This document shows positions 15,204 to 22,571 of a stretch of DNA of 64,000 nt, one piece after another; position 1 is the first letter of the stretch; each line of letters opens with the position of its first letter. The stretch lies in the NCBI RefSeq assembly GCF_014649375.1, contig NZ_BMSX01000016.1, forward strand, positions 216,207-280,206. The letters run 5' to 3'. The position numbers were made by a program, and so were the translations under genes. The notes beneath the pieces are model-generated. The model worked only from the letters and a program-made list of their open reading frames with translations. It was not told where the DNA came from and ran no database searches. This DNA is from Streptomyces aurantiogriseus (GTDB lineage Bacteria > Actinomycetota > Actinomycetes > Streptomycetales > Streptomycetaceae).

Positions 15204-16235
15204 TTGATCACGACCAGGGACATCGCCGAACGCCTCGGAGTCTCCGTATCGACGGTCGGCCGGGCGCTCTCCGACGATCCTCGCATCAGCGAGGAGACCA
15301 AGTTCCGGGTCCGCCAGGCGGCCTCCGAGATGGGGTACGTCGGCAACCGCGCGGCGCGGATGATGCGCGGGGCGTCCAGCAATGTGGTCGCGCTGGTGAT
15401 CCCGGACATCCGCAACAGCTTCTACTCGACCATCGCGCACGAACTGTCCAAGAACATGGAGGCCGAGGGCTTCCAACTGATGCTCTCGGAGACCGACGAC
15501 GACCGGATGGTGGAGCTGCGCCACCTGCGGGAACTGTCCGCGACCCGCGTCGCAGGCGTCATCATCGTGCCCACCGCCCGCCCGCACAGCGACACCGTCA
15601 AGCTGCTGCGCACGGTGCCGCATCTGCAACTGCTGCGCCGCCACCCGTCGCTCGGCTCCCAGTGGTTCGGCGTGGACGACCACGAGGCGCTGCGCCAGGC
15701 GACGGCCCACCTGGTGACCCAGGGCCACACCCGCCTGGCGTACATGGGCGGCCCCACGGAGCTGCCCACGGGTGCGGAGCGTCTGCGCGGCTTCCGCAGC
15801 GCTCTGCGCGAGGGCGGCCTGCCGGAGGATGCCGGGCGCACGGAGCTGGGACCGCCGTCGTCCGTGGACCACGGCCGCCAGGCGATGCGCCGGCTGCTGA
15901 AGGGCCCGGATGCGCCCACCGCGCTCGTGCTGGGATCGATCCAGCTCACCCGGGGAGTACTGGAGGAACTGTCCGAGCAGCGGGTGAAGGTGCCCGGGGA
16001 ACTGTCGGTGGTCGGGTTCGGTGACGAGCCGGGGTTCTCCTGGTGGGGGCCGGGGCTCACCACGATCGGTCTGCCGATCCAGGAGATGGCCACCGGCTGC
16101 GCACTGTGGCTGATGCGTCGCCTGAAGACCGAGCCGGGCAACGACGGCCCGTACACGTCGGTGTCCCCCGGATCGCTGGTCCTGCGCGGCAGCACGGCGC
16201 CCCCCGGTGGAAGGGCTCCGTCCAGGTCCCACTGA
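15204..16235 (+). CDS. LacI-family transcriptional repressor (module 1)
   Basis: The 343-residue protein starts with a LacI helix-turn-helix (TTRDIAERLGVSVSTVGRAL, residues 3-22) and hinge helix (NRAARMMRG), followed by a periplasmic-binding-protein-like effector domain (NVVALVIPDIRNSFYSTIAHEL, VAGVIIVPTA, HTRLAYMGGP, VVGFGDEPGFSW). The start is TTG, with GAGGGGG about eight bases upstream. Operator-like palindromes lie in front of this gene and of its divergent and distal neighbours, so it probably represses the module and itself until a pathway metabolite binds. The effector is unknown. Confidence 0.93.
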   Translation: MITTRDIAERLGVSVSTVGRALSDDPRISEETKFRVRQAASEMGYVGNRAARMMRGASSNVVALVIPDIRNSFYSTIAHELSKNMEAEGFQLMLSETDDDRMVELRHLRELSATRVAGVIIVPTARPHSDTVKLLRTVPHLQLLRRHPSLGSQWFGVDDHEALRQATAHLVTQGHTRLAYMGGPTELPTGAERLRGFRSALREGGLPEDAGRTELGPPSSVDHGRQAMRRLLKGPDAPTALVLGSIQLTRGVLEELSEQRVKVPGELSVVGFGDEPGFSWWGPGLTTIGLPIQEMATGCALWLMRRLKTEPGNDGPYTSVSPGSLVLRGSTAPPGGRAPSRSH

Positions 16236-16263
16236 GCCATGGGCGACCCCTTGCCCACTCATG

Positions 16264-16300
16264 CGAAGGCGCCCGGAGCACACCGCTTCGGGCGCCTTCG
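16264..16300. terminator. Hairpin between lacI-type gene and the reductase remnant
   Basis: CGAAGGCGCCCG (16264-16275) pairs perfectly with CGGGCGCCTTCG (16289-16300), giving a 12-bp stem and 13-nt loop. It lies between convergent coding regions and would terminate in both directions. Confidence 0.65.
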
Positions 16301-16316
16301 TATGTCCGGCGGCAGG

Positions 16317-16493
16317 TCAGTACGTGCCGTTGAGCAGCCGGCGCACGACGCCGGCGGTACGGGCGAGTTCGCCGAGCACCCGCTCGGCAGCGGTCTCCTG
16401 GTCGTGCTCCGAGGCCCGGGCGGTGAACCAGTCCGCGACGGATCCGCCCACACGTCCGGGGCGAGTGCCGGCCACAACGGTGGTGAGGGTCAT
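16317..16493 (-). pseudogene. Internally deleted NADPH-dependent FMN reductase
   Basis: The 58-residue frame starts MTLTTVVAGTRPGRVGGSVA. This is the phosphate-binding N-terminus of SsuE-like NAD(P)H-dependent FMN reductases (compare the family pattern GSTRPGRVGxxVAxW). It runs directly into ERVLGELARTAGVVRRLL, which resembles the last helix of the same family. About 120 central residues are missing while the frame stays open, so an in-frame deletion is the simplest explanation. An operator copy lies upstream at 16639, so the intact gene was probably part of the LacI regulon. The product is unlikely to bind FMN. Confidence 0.6.
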
Positions 16494-16638
16494 GGGCGCC
16501 GCAGAGGGCCGGGATGTCGTGTCGGGCTCGCTTTCCTGCCGGCCGGGGTCCGGCCCGGCGGACCCACGCCGCCTGTGCTGTCCGTCCGTCCAGGAGGGCG
16601 CGGGTCCGCCGGAGTTCTTGCTGGAGCATCACGGGCTG

Positions 16639-16652
16639 TGCGAACGATAGCA
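16639..16652. promoter_or_regulatory. LacI-type operator, copy 4
   Basis: TGCGAACGATAGCA matches the palindrome except at one position. It lies upstream of the truncated reductase on the minus strand. Confidence 0.65.
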
Positions 16653-16720
16653 TCAACCTTCCGGCGAACCAAGCGAATGCAGCAAGCGACCAGACCACCG
16701 CATCGGTGCCGCCCAACCCC

Positions 16721-16749
16721 TTGACAGAGCCACCGTCCCTTTGCACGAT
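16721..16749 (+). promoter_or_regulatory. Promoter of the enolase-dioxygenase operon
   Basis: A perfect -35 TTGACA (16721-16726) is followed by a 17-bp spacer and CACGAT (16744-16749) as a weak -10. The operator begins three bases later, at the expected transcription start. Confidence 0.6.
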
Positions 16750-16751
16750 TG

Positions 16752-16765
16752 CGCTATCGTTAGCA
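16752..16765. promoter_or_regulatory. LacI-type operator, copy 5
   Basis: CGCTATCGTTAGCA matches 13 of 14 consensus positions. It sits just downstream of the -10 of the enolase-operon promoter, a classic repression position. Confidence 0.75.
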
Positions 16766-16983
16766 CGACACGAGCCGCAGTGGACGAGCAACCCTCGCCC
16801 CTCTCCTTCTCACTCGCGCCCGGCGCCGCCGCACCCTTCGGGTGCCGCCCCGCAGGGGCCGTCCGCGCCTGTTCGTCAGCGAGGACTCTTCCGTGCGTCT
16901 TCGGCTGCGAAGACGCCTACCGATGACAGGCACGGGCATCTTTCATCGCCCCGATCGTCCGAACTTCGAAAGGTTGCACCGCC

Positions 16984-18294
16984 ATGACAGACGCGCGGAT
17001 CACCCAGCTCCACGGCCGCAGGGTGTGGGATTCACGCGGGCGGCCGACCGTCGAGGTCGAGGTTCACCTCTCGGACGGCGCGATCGGGCGGGCCATCGCA
17101 CCGGCGGGGGCCTCGACGGGCCGGGGAGAGGCGCTCGATCTGCGCGACGGTGGCAGCCGTTTCGGCGGGCTCGACGTCCGGCGCGCGGTGGGTTCGGTGA
17201 ACGACGAGATCGCGCCCGCCCTCGCCGGCCGGGACGCAGGTGACCAGGAGGCCGTCGACCGGCTCCTGGTGGACCTCGACGGAACCCCCGACCGCGGCCG
17301 CCTCGGCGGCAATGCGATCGTGGCCACGTCCATGGCCGTCCTGCACGCCGCCGCCGCTTCGGCGGGCGTACCGCTGTGGCAGCACCTGGCGGGCGGGCGG
17401 CCGGTCCGCATCCCCCTGCCGGAGATCCAGATCTTCGGCGGCGGCGCCCACGCGGACCGCCGGGTCGATGTCCAGGACTTCATGGTGGTCTGCCCCGCGG
17501 CACGGAGCTTCTCCGAGGCCCTGGACTGGACGGCGGAGATCTACCGGGCGGCCGGAAGCCTCATGCGCAAGGCGGGCAAGGCTCAGGGCGTCGCCGACGA
17601 GGGCGGCTTCTGGCCCGCCTTCGACTCCAACGAGGAGGCGCTGGAGACGCTCACCCTCGCCATCGAGACCGCGGGCTTCGCGCCCTCGGCCCAGGCGGGC
17701 ATCTCGCTGGACGTCGCGGCCTCGCAGTTCGGCAGCGGCGGACGGTACACGCTGGCCCTGGACGACCGCACGCTGGACACCGAGGCGCTGATCGACATGC
17801 TGGGCGACTGGATCGAGCAGTATCCGATCCTCTCCGTCGAGGACCCGGTCGGTGAGGACGACCACGAGGGCATGGCGGAGTTCACCCGGCGGCACGGCCG
17901 CCACTGCCAGGTGATCGGCGACGACTACCTGGTCACGAACGCCAAGCGGGTGGAGGCGGCGGCCACGGGCGGAGCGGTGAACGCCGTCCTCGTCAAGCCG
18001 AACCAGGCCGGCACCGTCACGGAGGCCTTCCAGGCCCTGCGCGCCGGAAAGGACGCGGGCTTCGGCACCATCGTCTCGGCCCGGTCCGGGGAAACCGAGG
18101 ACATCACCATCGCCCATCTGAGCGTGGGATGGGACGCGGGCCAGCTGAAGGTGGGCTCGTTCACGCGCTCCGAGCGAATGGCGAAGTGGAACGAGGTTCT
18201 GCGTATCGAGGAGGCTCTCGGCGAATCCGCGGAATTCAGCGGTTGGTCCGCCTTCACTTTCGCCGATTCCGCACCCTCCGCGACCAAGCCGTAA
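16984..18294 (+). CDS. Enolase-family protein with altered active site
   Basis: The 436-residue protein spans the whole enolase fold: SRGRPTVEVEV, GASTGRGEA loop, GGGAHADRRVDVQDFM, DEGGFWPAF, DVAASQF, LSVEDP, IGDDYLVTN, VLVKPNQAGT, SARSGETED, GQLKVGSFTRSER. Metal ligands Asp243, Glu286 and Asp313, proton-transfer Lys338, Lys389 and Glu206, and His156 are kept. Four residues that are conserved in true enolases differ: loop Ser to Ala41, loop His to Gly48, catalytic Glu168 (yeast numbering) to Asp165, and the phosphate-binding His of SHRSGE to Ala367. It heads an operon with an extradiol dioxygenase. It is therefore unlikely to be the glycolytic enzyme and may dehydrate a different, possibly non-phosphorylated, hydroxyacid. 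CPEP synthase of phosphonate pathways is a known enolase relative, but no phosphonate genes are seen. Confidence 0.88.
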   Translation: MTDARITQLHGRRVWDSRGRPTVEVEVHLSDGAIGRAIAPAGASTGRGEALDLRDGGSRFGGLDVRRAVGSVNDEIAPALAGRDAGDQEAVDRLLVDLDGTPDRGRLGGNAIVATSMAVLHAAAASAGVPLWQHLAGGRPVRIPLPEIQIFGGGAHADRRVDVQDFMVVCPAARSFSEALDWTAEIYRAAGSLMRKAGKAQGVADEGGFWPAFDSNEEALETLTLAIETAGFAPSAQAGISLDVAASQFGSGGRYTLALDDRTLDTEALIDMLGDWIEQYPILSVEDPVGEDDHEGMAEFTRRHGRHCQVIGDDYLVTNAKRVEAAATGGAVNAVLVKPNQAGTVTEAFQALRAGKDAGFGTIVSARSGETEDITIAHLSVGWDAGQLKVGSFTRSERMAKWNEVLRIEEALGESAEFSGWSAFTFADSAPSATKP

Positions 18295-18313
18295 TACGGC
18301 CTCGAAGTATTAC
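18291..18313 (+). promoter_or_regulatory. AT-rich inverted repeat over the enolase stop codon
   Basis: GTAATAC (18291-18297) and GTATTAC (18307-18313) form a 7-bp stem with a 9-nt loop. The enolase TAA stop lies inside the left arm. It could be an internal operator, an mRNA processing site or a weak attenuator before the dioxygenase gene. Confidence 0.4.
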
Positions 18314-18354
18314 AGTCATCGAAATCCAGAGCCGACCGGAGCACGGAGACCAGC

Positions 18355-19359
18355 ATGCTGCCACCCGTCAATCTGCGCCCGCCCTTCAACATCACCCGAA
18401 CCAGCCATGTGCGTCTCACCGTTGCCGACCTGGCCGAGAGCCGGAACTTCTACGTGAACGCCCTGGGACTCGTCGTCAGCGACGAGGACGAGCGCACCTG
18501 CTACCTCCGCGGTCTCGCCGAGGCCTGCCACCACAGCCTGGTACTGGAGCTGGACGAGGAGGGCGCGGGCGCCGCCAGGAGGATCGGTTTCCGGGTCTTC
18601 TTCGACGAGGACCTCGACATCGCCCACGGCTGGTTCCGCGACCGGGGGCTGCCCGCGGAATGGGTCGACATGCCGTACCAGGGACGCACCCTGCACGTCA
18701 GCGACCCCGCCGGTACCCCGCTGGAACTCTGCGCGCACATGGAGACGCGGCCGCGGCTGCACATCGACTTCGAGCACCACAAGGGTGCCCACGCGCAGCG
18801 GCTGGACCACTTCCAGACCTTCGCGCCGAACACCTACGATCTGTGCGCGTTCTACGGCGAACTCGGCTTCCGGAACTCCGAGTACCTGGCGCACGGCGAC
18901 AAGCTGCTGAGCGCGTTCATGTACCGCAAGGGCACCTGTCTGGACCTGGCGATCGTGGAGAACACCGGTCCGGCCCTGCACCACTTCGCCTACACCGTCT
19001 CCGAGAGCCGTGACATCTTCACCGCCTGCGACTGGGCGGGCATCCTCGGCTACGGCGAGGGCGTGGAACGGGGCCCGGGACGGCACGGTCCGGGCGGGAT
19101 GCTCTACACCTACCTCCGCGACCCCGACGGCCACCGGGTGGAGGTCTTCAACAGCCACTACCAGACGATCGACACCGAGGTCGAGCCCGTGCGCTGGGAC
19201 GCGGGATCGCTGAGCACCAACGTCCGCTGGGGATTCCCGGCGGTGGAGAAGTGGTACTTCGAGGCGTCGCCCTTCGTCGGTGTCCCTCAGGTCCCGCCGG
19301 CCGAGCTCCCGAAGCCGATGACGCTCGAGCGGTTCCTGCTCGAGCAGAACGCCCACTGA
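18355..19359 (+). CDS. Extradiol ring-cleavage dioxygenase, homoprotocatechuate 2,3-dioxygenase-like
   Basis: The 334-residue vicinal-oxygen-chelate enzyme cleaves a catechol next to its two hydroxyls using Fe(II) or Mn(II). The N-terminal module VRLTVADLAESRNFYVNALGLVV closely follows homoprotocatechuate 2,3-dioxygenases. Metal ligands are predicted at His152 (RLDHFQTF), His209/210 (LHHFAY) and Glu263 (VEVFNS), with spacing like His155/His214/Glu267 of the Brevibacterium enzyme. GHRVEVFN and the C-terminal extension after 290 also fit that branch. It lies 60 bp after the enolase-like gene and 35 bp before the CMD gene, so it is in one operon. The ring substrate is inferred to be a catechol with an acidic side chain. 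Confidence 0.9.
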   Translation: MLPPVNLRPPFNITRTSHVRLTVADLAESRNFYVNALGLVVSDEDERTCYLRGLAEACHHSLVLELDEEGAGAARRIGFRVFFDEDLDIAHGWFRDRGLPAEWVDMPYQGRTLHVSDPAGTPLELCAHMETRPRLHIDFEHHKGAHAQRLDHFQTFAPNTYDLCAFYGELGFRNSEYLAHGDKLLSAFMYRKGTCLDLAIVENTGPALHHFAYTVSESRDIFTACDWAGILGYGEGVERGPGRHGPGGMLYTYLRDPDGHRVEVFNSHYQTIDTEVEPVRWDAGSLSTNVRWGFPAVEKWYFEASPFVGVPQVPPAELPKPMTLERFLLEQNAH

Positions 19360-19394
19360 CCCCCTTCGCTCCCTCCGCCCCCCGAGGAGACACC

Positions 19395-19946
19395 ATGGCA
19401 CGCGTTCCCTACCTGCGCCGCGAGGACGCGGACGAGGCGGACAAGGCCCTCTACGACCGGCTCGAGGCCGAACGCAAAATACCGACGGCGAACATCTTCC
19501 TCGCCCTCGCCCACGCGCCGACCCAGCTGGACGGCTTCCTGACCTACGCCAACTCGCTGCGGGCCAGTGAGCTCAGCCCCGCGCTCCGCGAACTGGCGAT
19601 CCTGACGGTGGGTCACGTGACCCGGTCCGCGTACGAGGTGGCACACCACCACTCGCACGGGCTCAAGGCAGGGCTCACCGAGGAGCAGATCGCAGCGGTG
19701 GGTGACTTCGAAACGGCCGACGTGTTCGACGAGACGGAAAAGGCGGTGATGCGCCTGGCCAAGGAGTCCACGCTCCAGGTCGACGTCTCCGAGGAGACAT
19801 GGCGTGCCGCCGCCGACCGCCTGCCGCAGAAGCAGATGGTCGAACTCGCGTTGTCCATCGCCTGGTACAACTCCGGCGTCCGGATCATGGGTCTGCTGGA
19901 CATCGACCTCGAGGCCGATTACCCCCATCCGTTCCCGAATTCATAA
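19395..19946 (+). CDS. Carboxymuconolactone decarboxylase (CMD/AhpD) family protein
   Basis: The 183-residue all-alpha protein has the CMD core (SPALRELAILTVGHVTRSAYEVAHHHSHG, then LTEEQIAAVGDFE). The AhpD CxxC pair is absent and replaced by SAYE, so peroxidase activity is unlikely. The YExxxH arrangement common in catabolic CMD paralogues is kept. GAGGAGA lies just upstream of the ATG. It follows the dioxygenase, and the same pairing (extradiol dioxygenase next to CMD) occurs in module 2 at 52541-54099. That suggests a conserved role in processing the ring-cleavage product, though the exact reaction is unknown. Confidence 0.85.
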   Translation: MARVPYLRREDADEADKALYDRLEAERKIPTANIFLALAHAPTQLDGFLTYANSLRASELSPALRELAILTVGHVTRSAYEVAHHHSHGLKAGLTEEQIAAVGDFETADVFDETEKAVMRLAKESTLQVDVSEETWRAAADRLPQKQMVELALSIAWYNSGVRIMGLLDIDLEADYPHPFPNS

Positions 19947-20001
19947 CTCTCGGCGCCGTCAGCCGCTCAACACATGGCACGTGATTTCAAGGAGTATTTC
20001 A

Positions 20002-21111
20002 ATGGCGAAAATGCTCGCCGCACGGCTGCACACACTCGGTGAGCCGATGAAGGTGGACACGATCGACGTGCCCACCCCGCGGCCCACCGACGTGCTGGTG
20101 CGGGTCAAGGCATGCGGGATCGTGCCGAACATGGCCAACGTGATCAACAACTGGCCCACCTGGTACCCGCATCAGCCGCTGCCCAAGTTGCCGGCGATCT
20201 TCGGCCTGGACCCCGCGGGCGTGGTCGAGGCGGTCGGTGAGGCGGTGCTCAACACCAAGCCCGGCGACAGGGTGTACGTGAGCCCTCTGCGGTCGTGCGG
20301 CAGCTGCCAGGTGTGCCGCGGCGGCGAGCTCGCCCGATGCCGCTACTTCACCCTGAACGGCTACTTCAGCACGTCCCGTGACGGCCAGCGGATCTTCGAC
20401 CTCTATCCCTACGGCGGCTTCGCGGAGTACATGACCGCACCGCAGCACGCGATCGTCAACATCCCGGACAACATGACGTTCGAGCAGGCCGGAAAGCTCG
20501 GCTACATCGGCACGTCCTACGGGGCCCTCAAGCACGCCGCGGCCGGCCCCGGCCAGGTCGCGCTCATCGACGGGATCACCGGCACCCTCGGTGTCGCCTC
20601 CACCCTGCTCGCGCTGGCCTCGGGCGTCTCCAGAGTCCTCGGCACCGGCCGCAACGAGGAACTCCTCAAGCGCGTCAAGGAACTGGATCCGGACCGGATC
20701 GAGGTGATGCGGCTGGGAGAGGGCTCCTCGGGCGAGTGGGCGAAGTCCCGCACCGGTGGCGAGGGGGCGGACTTCGTGATCAGCGCCCTGGGTGCCATGG
20801 CTCCGGTGGAGACGATGCTGGACTCCATGCAGGGCGTCCGCCGCGGCGGCAAGGTGATCAATGTGGGCGGTGTGGCCGACCGGCTGCCCGTGGACGTGAA
20901 GTGGCTCATGGACGAGCAGGTCCAGCTGATCGGCTCCAACTGGTTCACCACCGCGCAGGGCCAGGAAGTCGCCGACATGGTGGCCACCGGCGCCCTGGAC
21001 CTGTCCTACCTGATCACCAAGCCCTTCCCGCTGTCCGAGGTCAACGAGGCGATCTCGGGACGCTCCACGGACAGCGACGGCGGATTCAGCAACTACGTCG
21101 TCATCCCGTGA
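20002..21111 (+). CDS. MDR-family zinc-type alcohol dehydrogenase
   Basis: The 369-residue protein has the GroES-like N-terminal domain with FGLDPAGVVEAVGE and a structural-zinc-like Cys cluster CGSCQVCRGGELARC (about 95-109), then a Rossmann domain (GITGTLGVASTLLALA). The usual catalytic Cys near residue 38-40 is present in KACGIVPN. A coenzyme of NAD(P)H type and a role in oxidising an alcohol or reducing an enal or aldehyde are inferred. AAGGAG lies upstream of the ATG. It closes the enolase-dioxygenase-CMD operon and has a close paralogue at 60623-61741. Confidence 0.88.
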   Translation: MAKMLAARLHTLGEPMKVDTIDVPTPRPTDVLVRVKACGIVPNMANVINNWPTWYPHQPLPKLPAIFGLDPAGVVEAVGEAVLNTKPGDRVYVSPLRSCGSCQVCRGGELARCRYFTLNGYFSTSRDGQRIFDLYPYGGFAEYMTAPQHAIVNIPDNMTFEQAGKLGYIGTSYGALKHAAAGPGQVALIDGITGTLGVASTLLALASGVSRVLGTGRNEELLKRVKELDPDRIEVMRLGEGSSGEWAKSRTGGEGADFVISALGAMAPVETMLDSMQGVRRGGKVINVGGVADRLPVDVKWLMDEQVQLIGSNWFTTAQGQEVADMVATGALDLSYLITKPFPLSEVNEAISGRSTDSDGGFSNYVVIP

Positions 21112-21196
21112 ACCGCAGGTCCCACGGCGGGGGTCCGCGCGCCCCTGCTCGCCCGGACCCGCGCCTTCGGCGGCGGTGCCCCTGAAGCCCCGTACT

Positions 21197-21240
21197 CACC
21201 CCGCGGCGGTCCTGTTCTGCCCTGACGCCGCCGCGGGGTG
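21197..21240 (+). terminator. Terminator of the enolase-dioxygenase operon
   Basis: CACCCCGCGGCGG (21197-21209) pairs perfectly with CCGCCGCGGGGTG (21228-21240), a 13-bp stem with an 18-nt loop, followed by TTCTTCC. It separates the operon from the LysR gene. Confidence 0.7.
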
Positions 21241-21270
21241 TTCTTCCCCGCCGGCCGTGCACACGGCCGG

Positions 21271-21284
21271 TGCTATCGTCAGCA
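21271..21284. promoter_or_regulatory. LacI-type operator, copy 6
   Basis: TGCTATCGTCAGCA matches the palindrome except at one position and lies 25 bases before the LysR start codon. TGCTAT may double as the -10 box. Confidence 0.7.
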
Positions 21285-21309
21285 CAGGCCCAGCAGGACG
21301 GAGGAGCCG

Positions 21310-22218
21310 GTGGAACTGCGCTGGCTGGAATCGTTCGTCACCGTCGCGGAGGAACTGCACTTCGCGAGGGCGGCGGACCGTCTGCATCTTGCTCCGTCGG
21401 CGCTCAGCGCCCAGGTCAGGGCCCTGGAGTCGCATCTGGGCGTGCGGTTGATCGACCGGGGACGACGCACCCGCCCGGCCCTGACCAGTGCCGGGCGGCT
21501 GTTCCTGGAGGAGGCGCGGCTGACCCTCGCGCAGGCCGCCCGGGCCGAGGCGGTGGGCCGGCGTGCCGGGCGCGGAGAGCTGGGGCACGCCCAGATCGCG
21601 TACGTCGCCTCGGCCACGTTCTCCGGAGTGCTGACCGACGTCCTCACCCGCTGCGCGTCCTCCGGCAGCGAACTGACCGTCCAGGTACGGGAGTTGGAGA
21701 CGCCCGCCCAACTGGAGGCGCTGGCCTGCGGGGACATCGACGTCGGCTTCCTGCGCTGGAGGCCGGAGTACCCGCCCGAGGTCACGGCGACGTGCCTGCT
21801 CACCGAGGATGTCGTCCTGGCGCTGCCGGCCGGCGCGCCGCTGGCGGCGTACGAGGCCGTGCCGGCGGCGGAGCTGCGCGACGAGTGCTTCGTGGCTCCG
21901 CACTTCGACGAGGAGTACGGCTGCCGCGACCAGATCTTCGAGGTGGCCGAGCAGGGAGGTTTCAGCCCGCGGTGCGCACCCCCGGTGCGGGATTTCGTCG
22001 CGGCTCTGACGCTGGTGGGCGGTGGTCTCGCGGTGGCTCTGGTCCCCGACTCGCTGCGCCGCGTGCACATCCCGGGGGTGGCCTACCGTCCGCTGGCGGA
22101 CGTACCGCTGACCACCCGTCTGGTAGGCGCCTACCGGAGGGGCGAGACCTCGCCCGCGGTGCGCGGCGTGATCCGCCGACTGCGGGAGGCGGCTGCCGCC
22201 ACGGTCGCCGTCGGCTGA
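21310..22218 (+). CDS. LysR-family transcriptional regulator
   Basis: The 302-residue protein has the LysR winged-helix head (VELRWLESFVTVAEELHFAR, AADRLHLAPSALSAQVRALE) and an effector-binding domain (ELGHAQIAYVASATFSGVL, VEDIDVGFLR-like GDIDVGFLRW, LTLVGGGLAVALVPDSLR). Regulators of this type usually activate aromatic catabolic genes with a pathway intermediate as co-inducer. The GTG at 21310 has GGAGG five bases upstream. A LacI-type operator lies just before it, so this activator gene may itself be under LacI control. Its own targets may include the module that follows at 22572. Confidence 0.92.
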   Translation: MELRWLESFVTVAEELHFARAADRLHLAPSALSAQVRALESHLGVRLIDRGRRTRPALTSAGRLFLEEARLTLAQAARAEAVGRRAGRGELGHAQIAYVASATFSGVLTDVLTRCASSGSELTVQVRELETPAQLEALACGDIDVGFLRWRPEYPPEVTATCLLTEDVVLALPAGAPLAAYEAVPAAELRDECFVAPHFDEEYGCRDQIFEVAEQGGFSPRCAPPVRDFVAALTLVGGGLAVALVPDSLRRVHIPGVAYRPLADVPLTTRLVGAYRRGETSPAVRGVIRRLREAAAATVAVG

Positions 22219-22571
22219 AGCCGCGCGGACGATCGCGCGCTGACCGGGCGTCAGTCTTCGCCGGACGCCCGCTTCAGGCCGCTTCGGCGCGCTCCCCGCT
22301 GCGCCGTCACATCGGTCGGGGACGCGGTCCTCGAGCCCGCGCCCGCCTCCTCGTACTCACCTCTCCGGCCGCCGGGCCCGCCCCACCGTCGTGATCAGAT
22401 TGGCTCCGCGCGGTACGGCGGGTCAACGACGAACCGACGCATGTTTGTGCGTGGAAAGCGCACGATCGAAGCAGGTCAGAGGGGTTGCACCCAGCCTACG
22501 CTCGACACGGAACCACAGACCGTGACGGCGTCGGTCGACCGCCGCCGGACGGAGGACAGGCGGAGGAGAAC
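22219..22571. other. Intergenic region upstream of the 3-hydroxyacyl-CoA dehydrogenase
   Basis: This 353-bp gap between the LysR gene and the dehydrogenase contains direct repeat copy A (22421-22460). I see no gene in it. Confidence 0.5.
22421..22460 (+). repeat. 40-bp direct repeat, copy A
   Basis: This element matches 29695-29734 at 37 of 40 positions. It begins GGTCAACGACGAACCG and contains the imperfect palindrome ACGCATGTTTGTGCGT. Copy A lies 112 bp before the 3-hydroxyacyl-CoA dehydrogenase start. A short GCAGGTCA follows both copies at slightly different distances. It may be a shared regulatory site (for example for the AraC protein at 23450) or a recombination scar. Confidence 0.8.

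Larger units (their letters stand above)
16494..16983. other. Divergent intergenic region with two operators
   Basis: This 490-bp gap holds operator copies 4 and 5 and the enolase-operon promoter. It leaves a leader of more than 200 nt before the enolase start. I see no gene in it: the frames on both strands are Pro/Arg-rich and lack start signals. Confidence 0.6.

Noticed and set aside
16984..18294. Phosphonate biosynthesis (CPEP synthase) role for the enolase-like gene
   Set aside because: No PEP mutase, phosphonopyruvate decarboxylase or other phosphonate gene is in the window, and the neighbours are aromatic catabolic genes.
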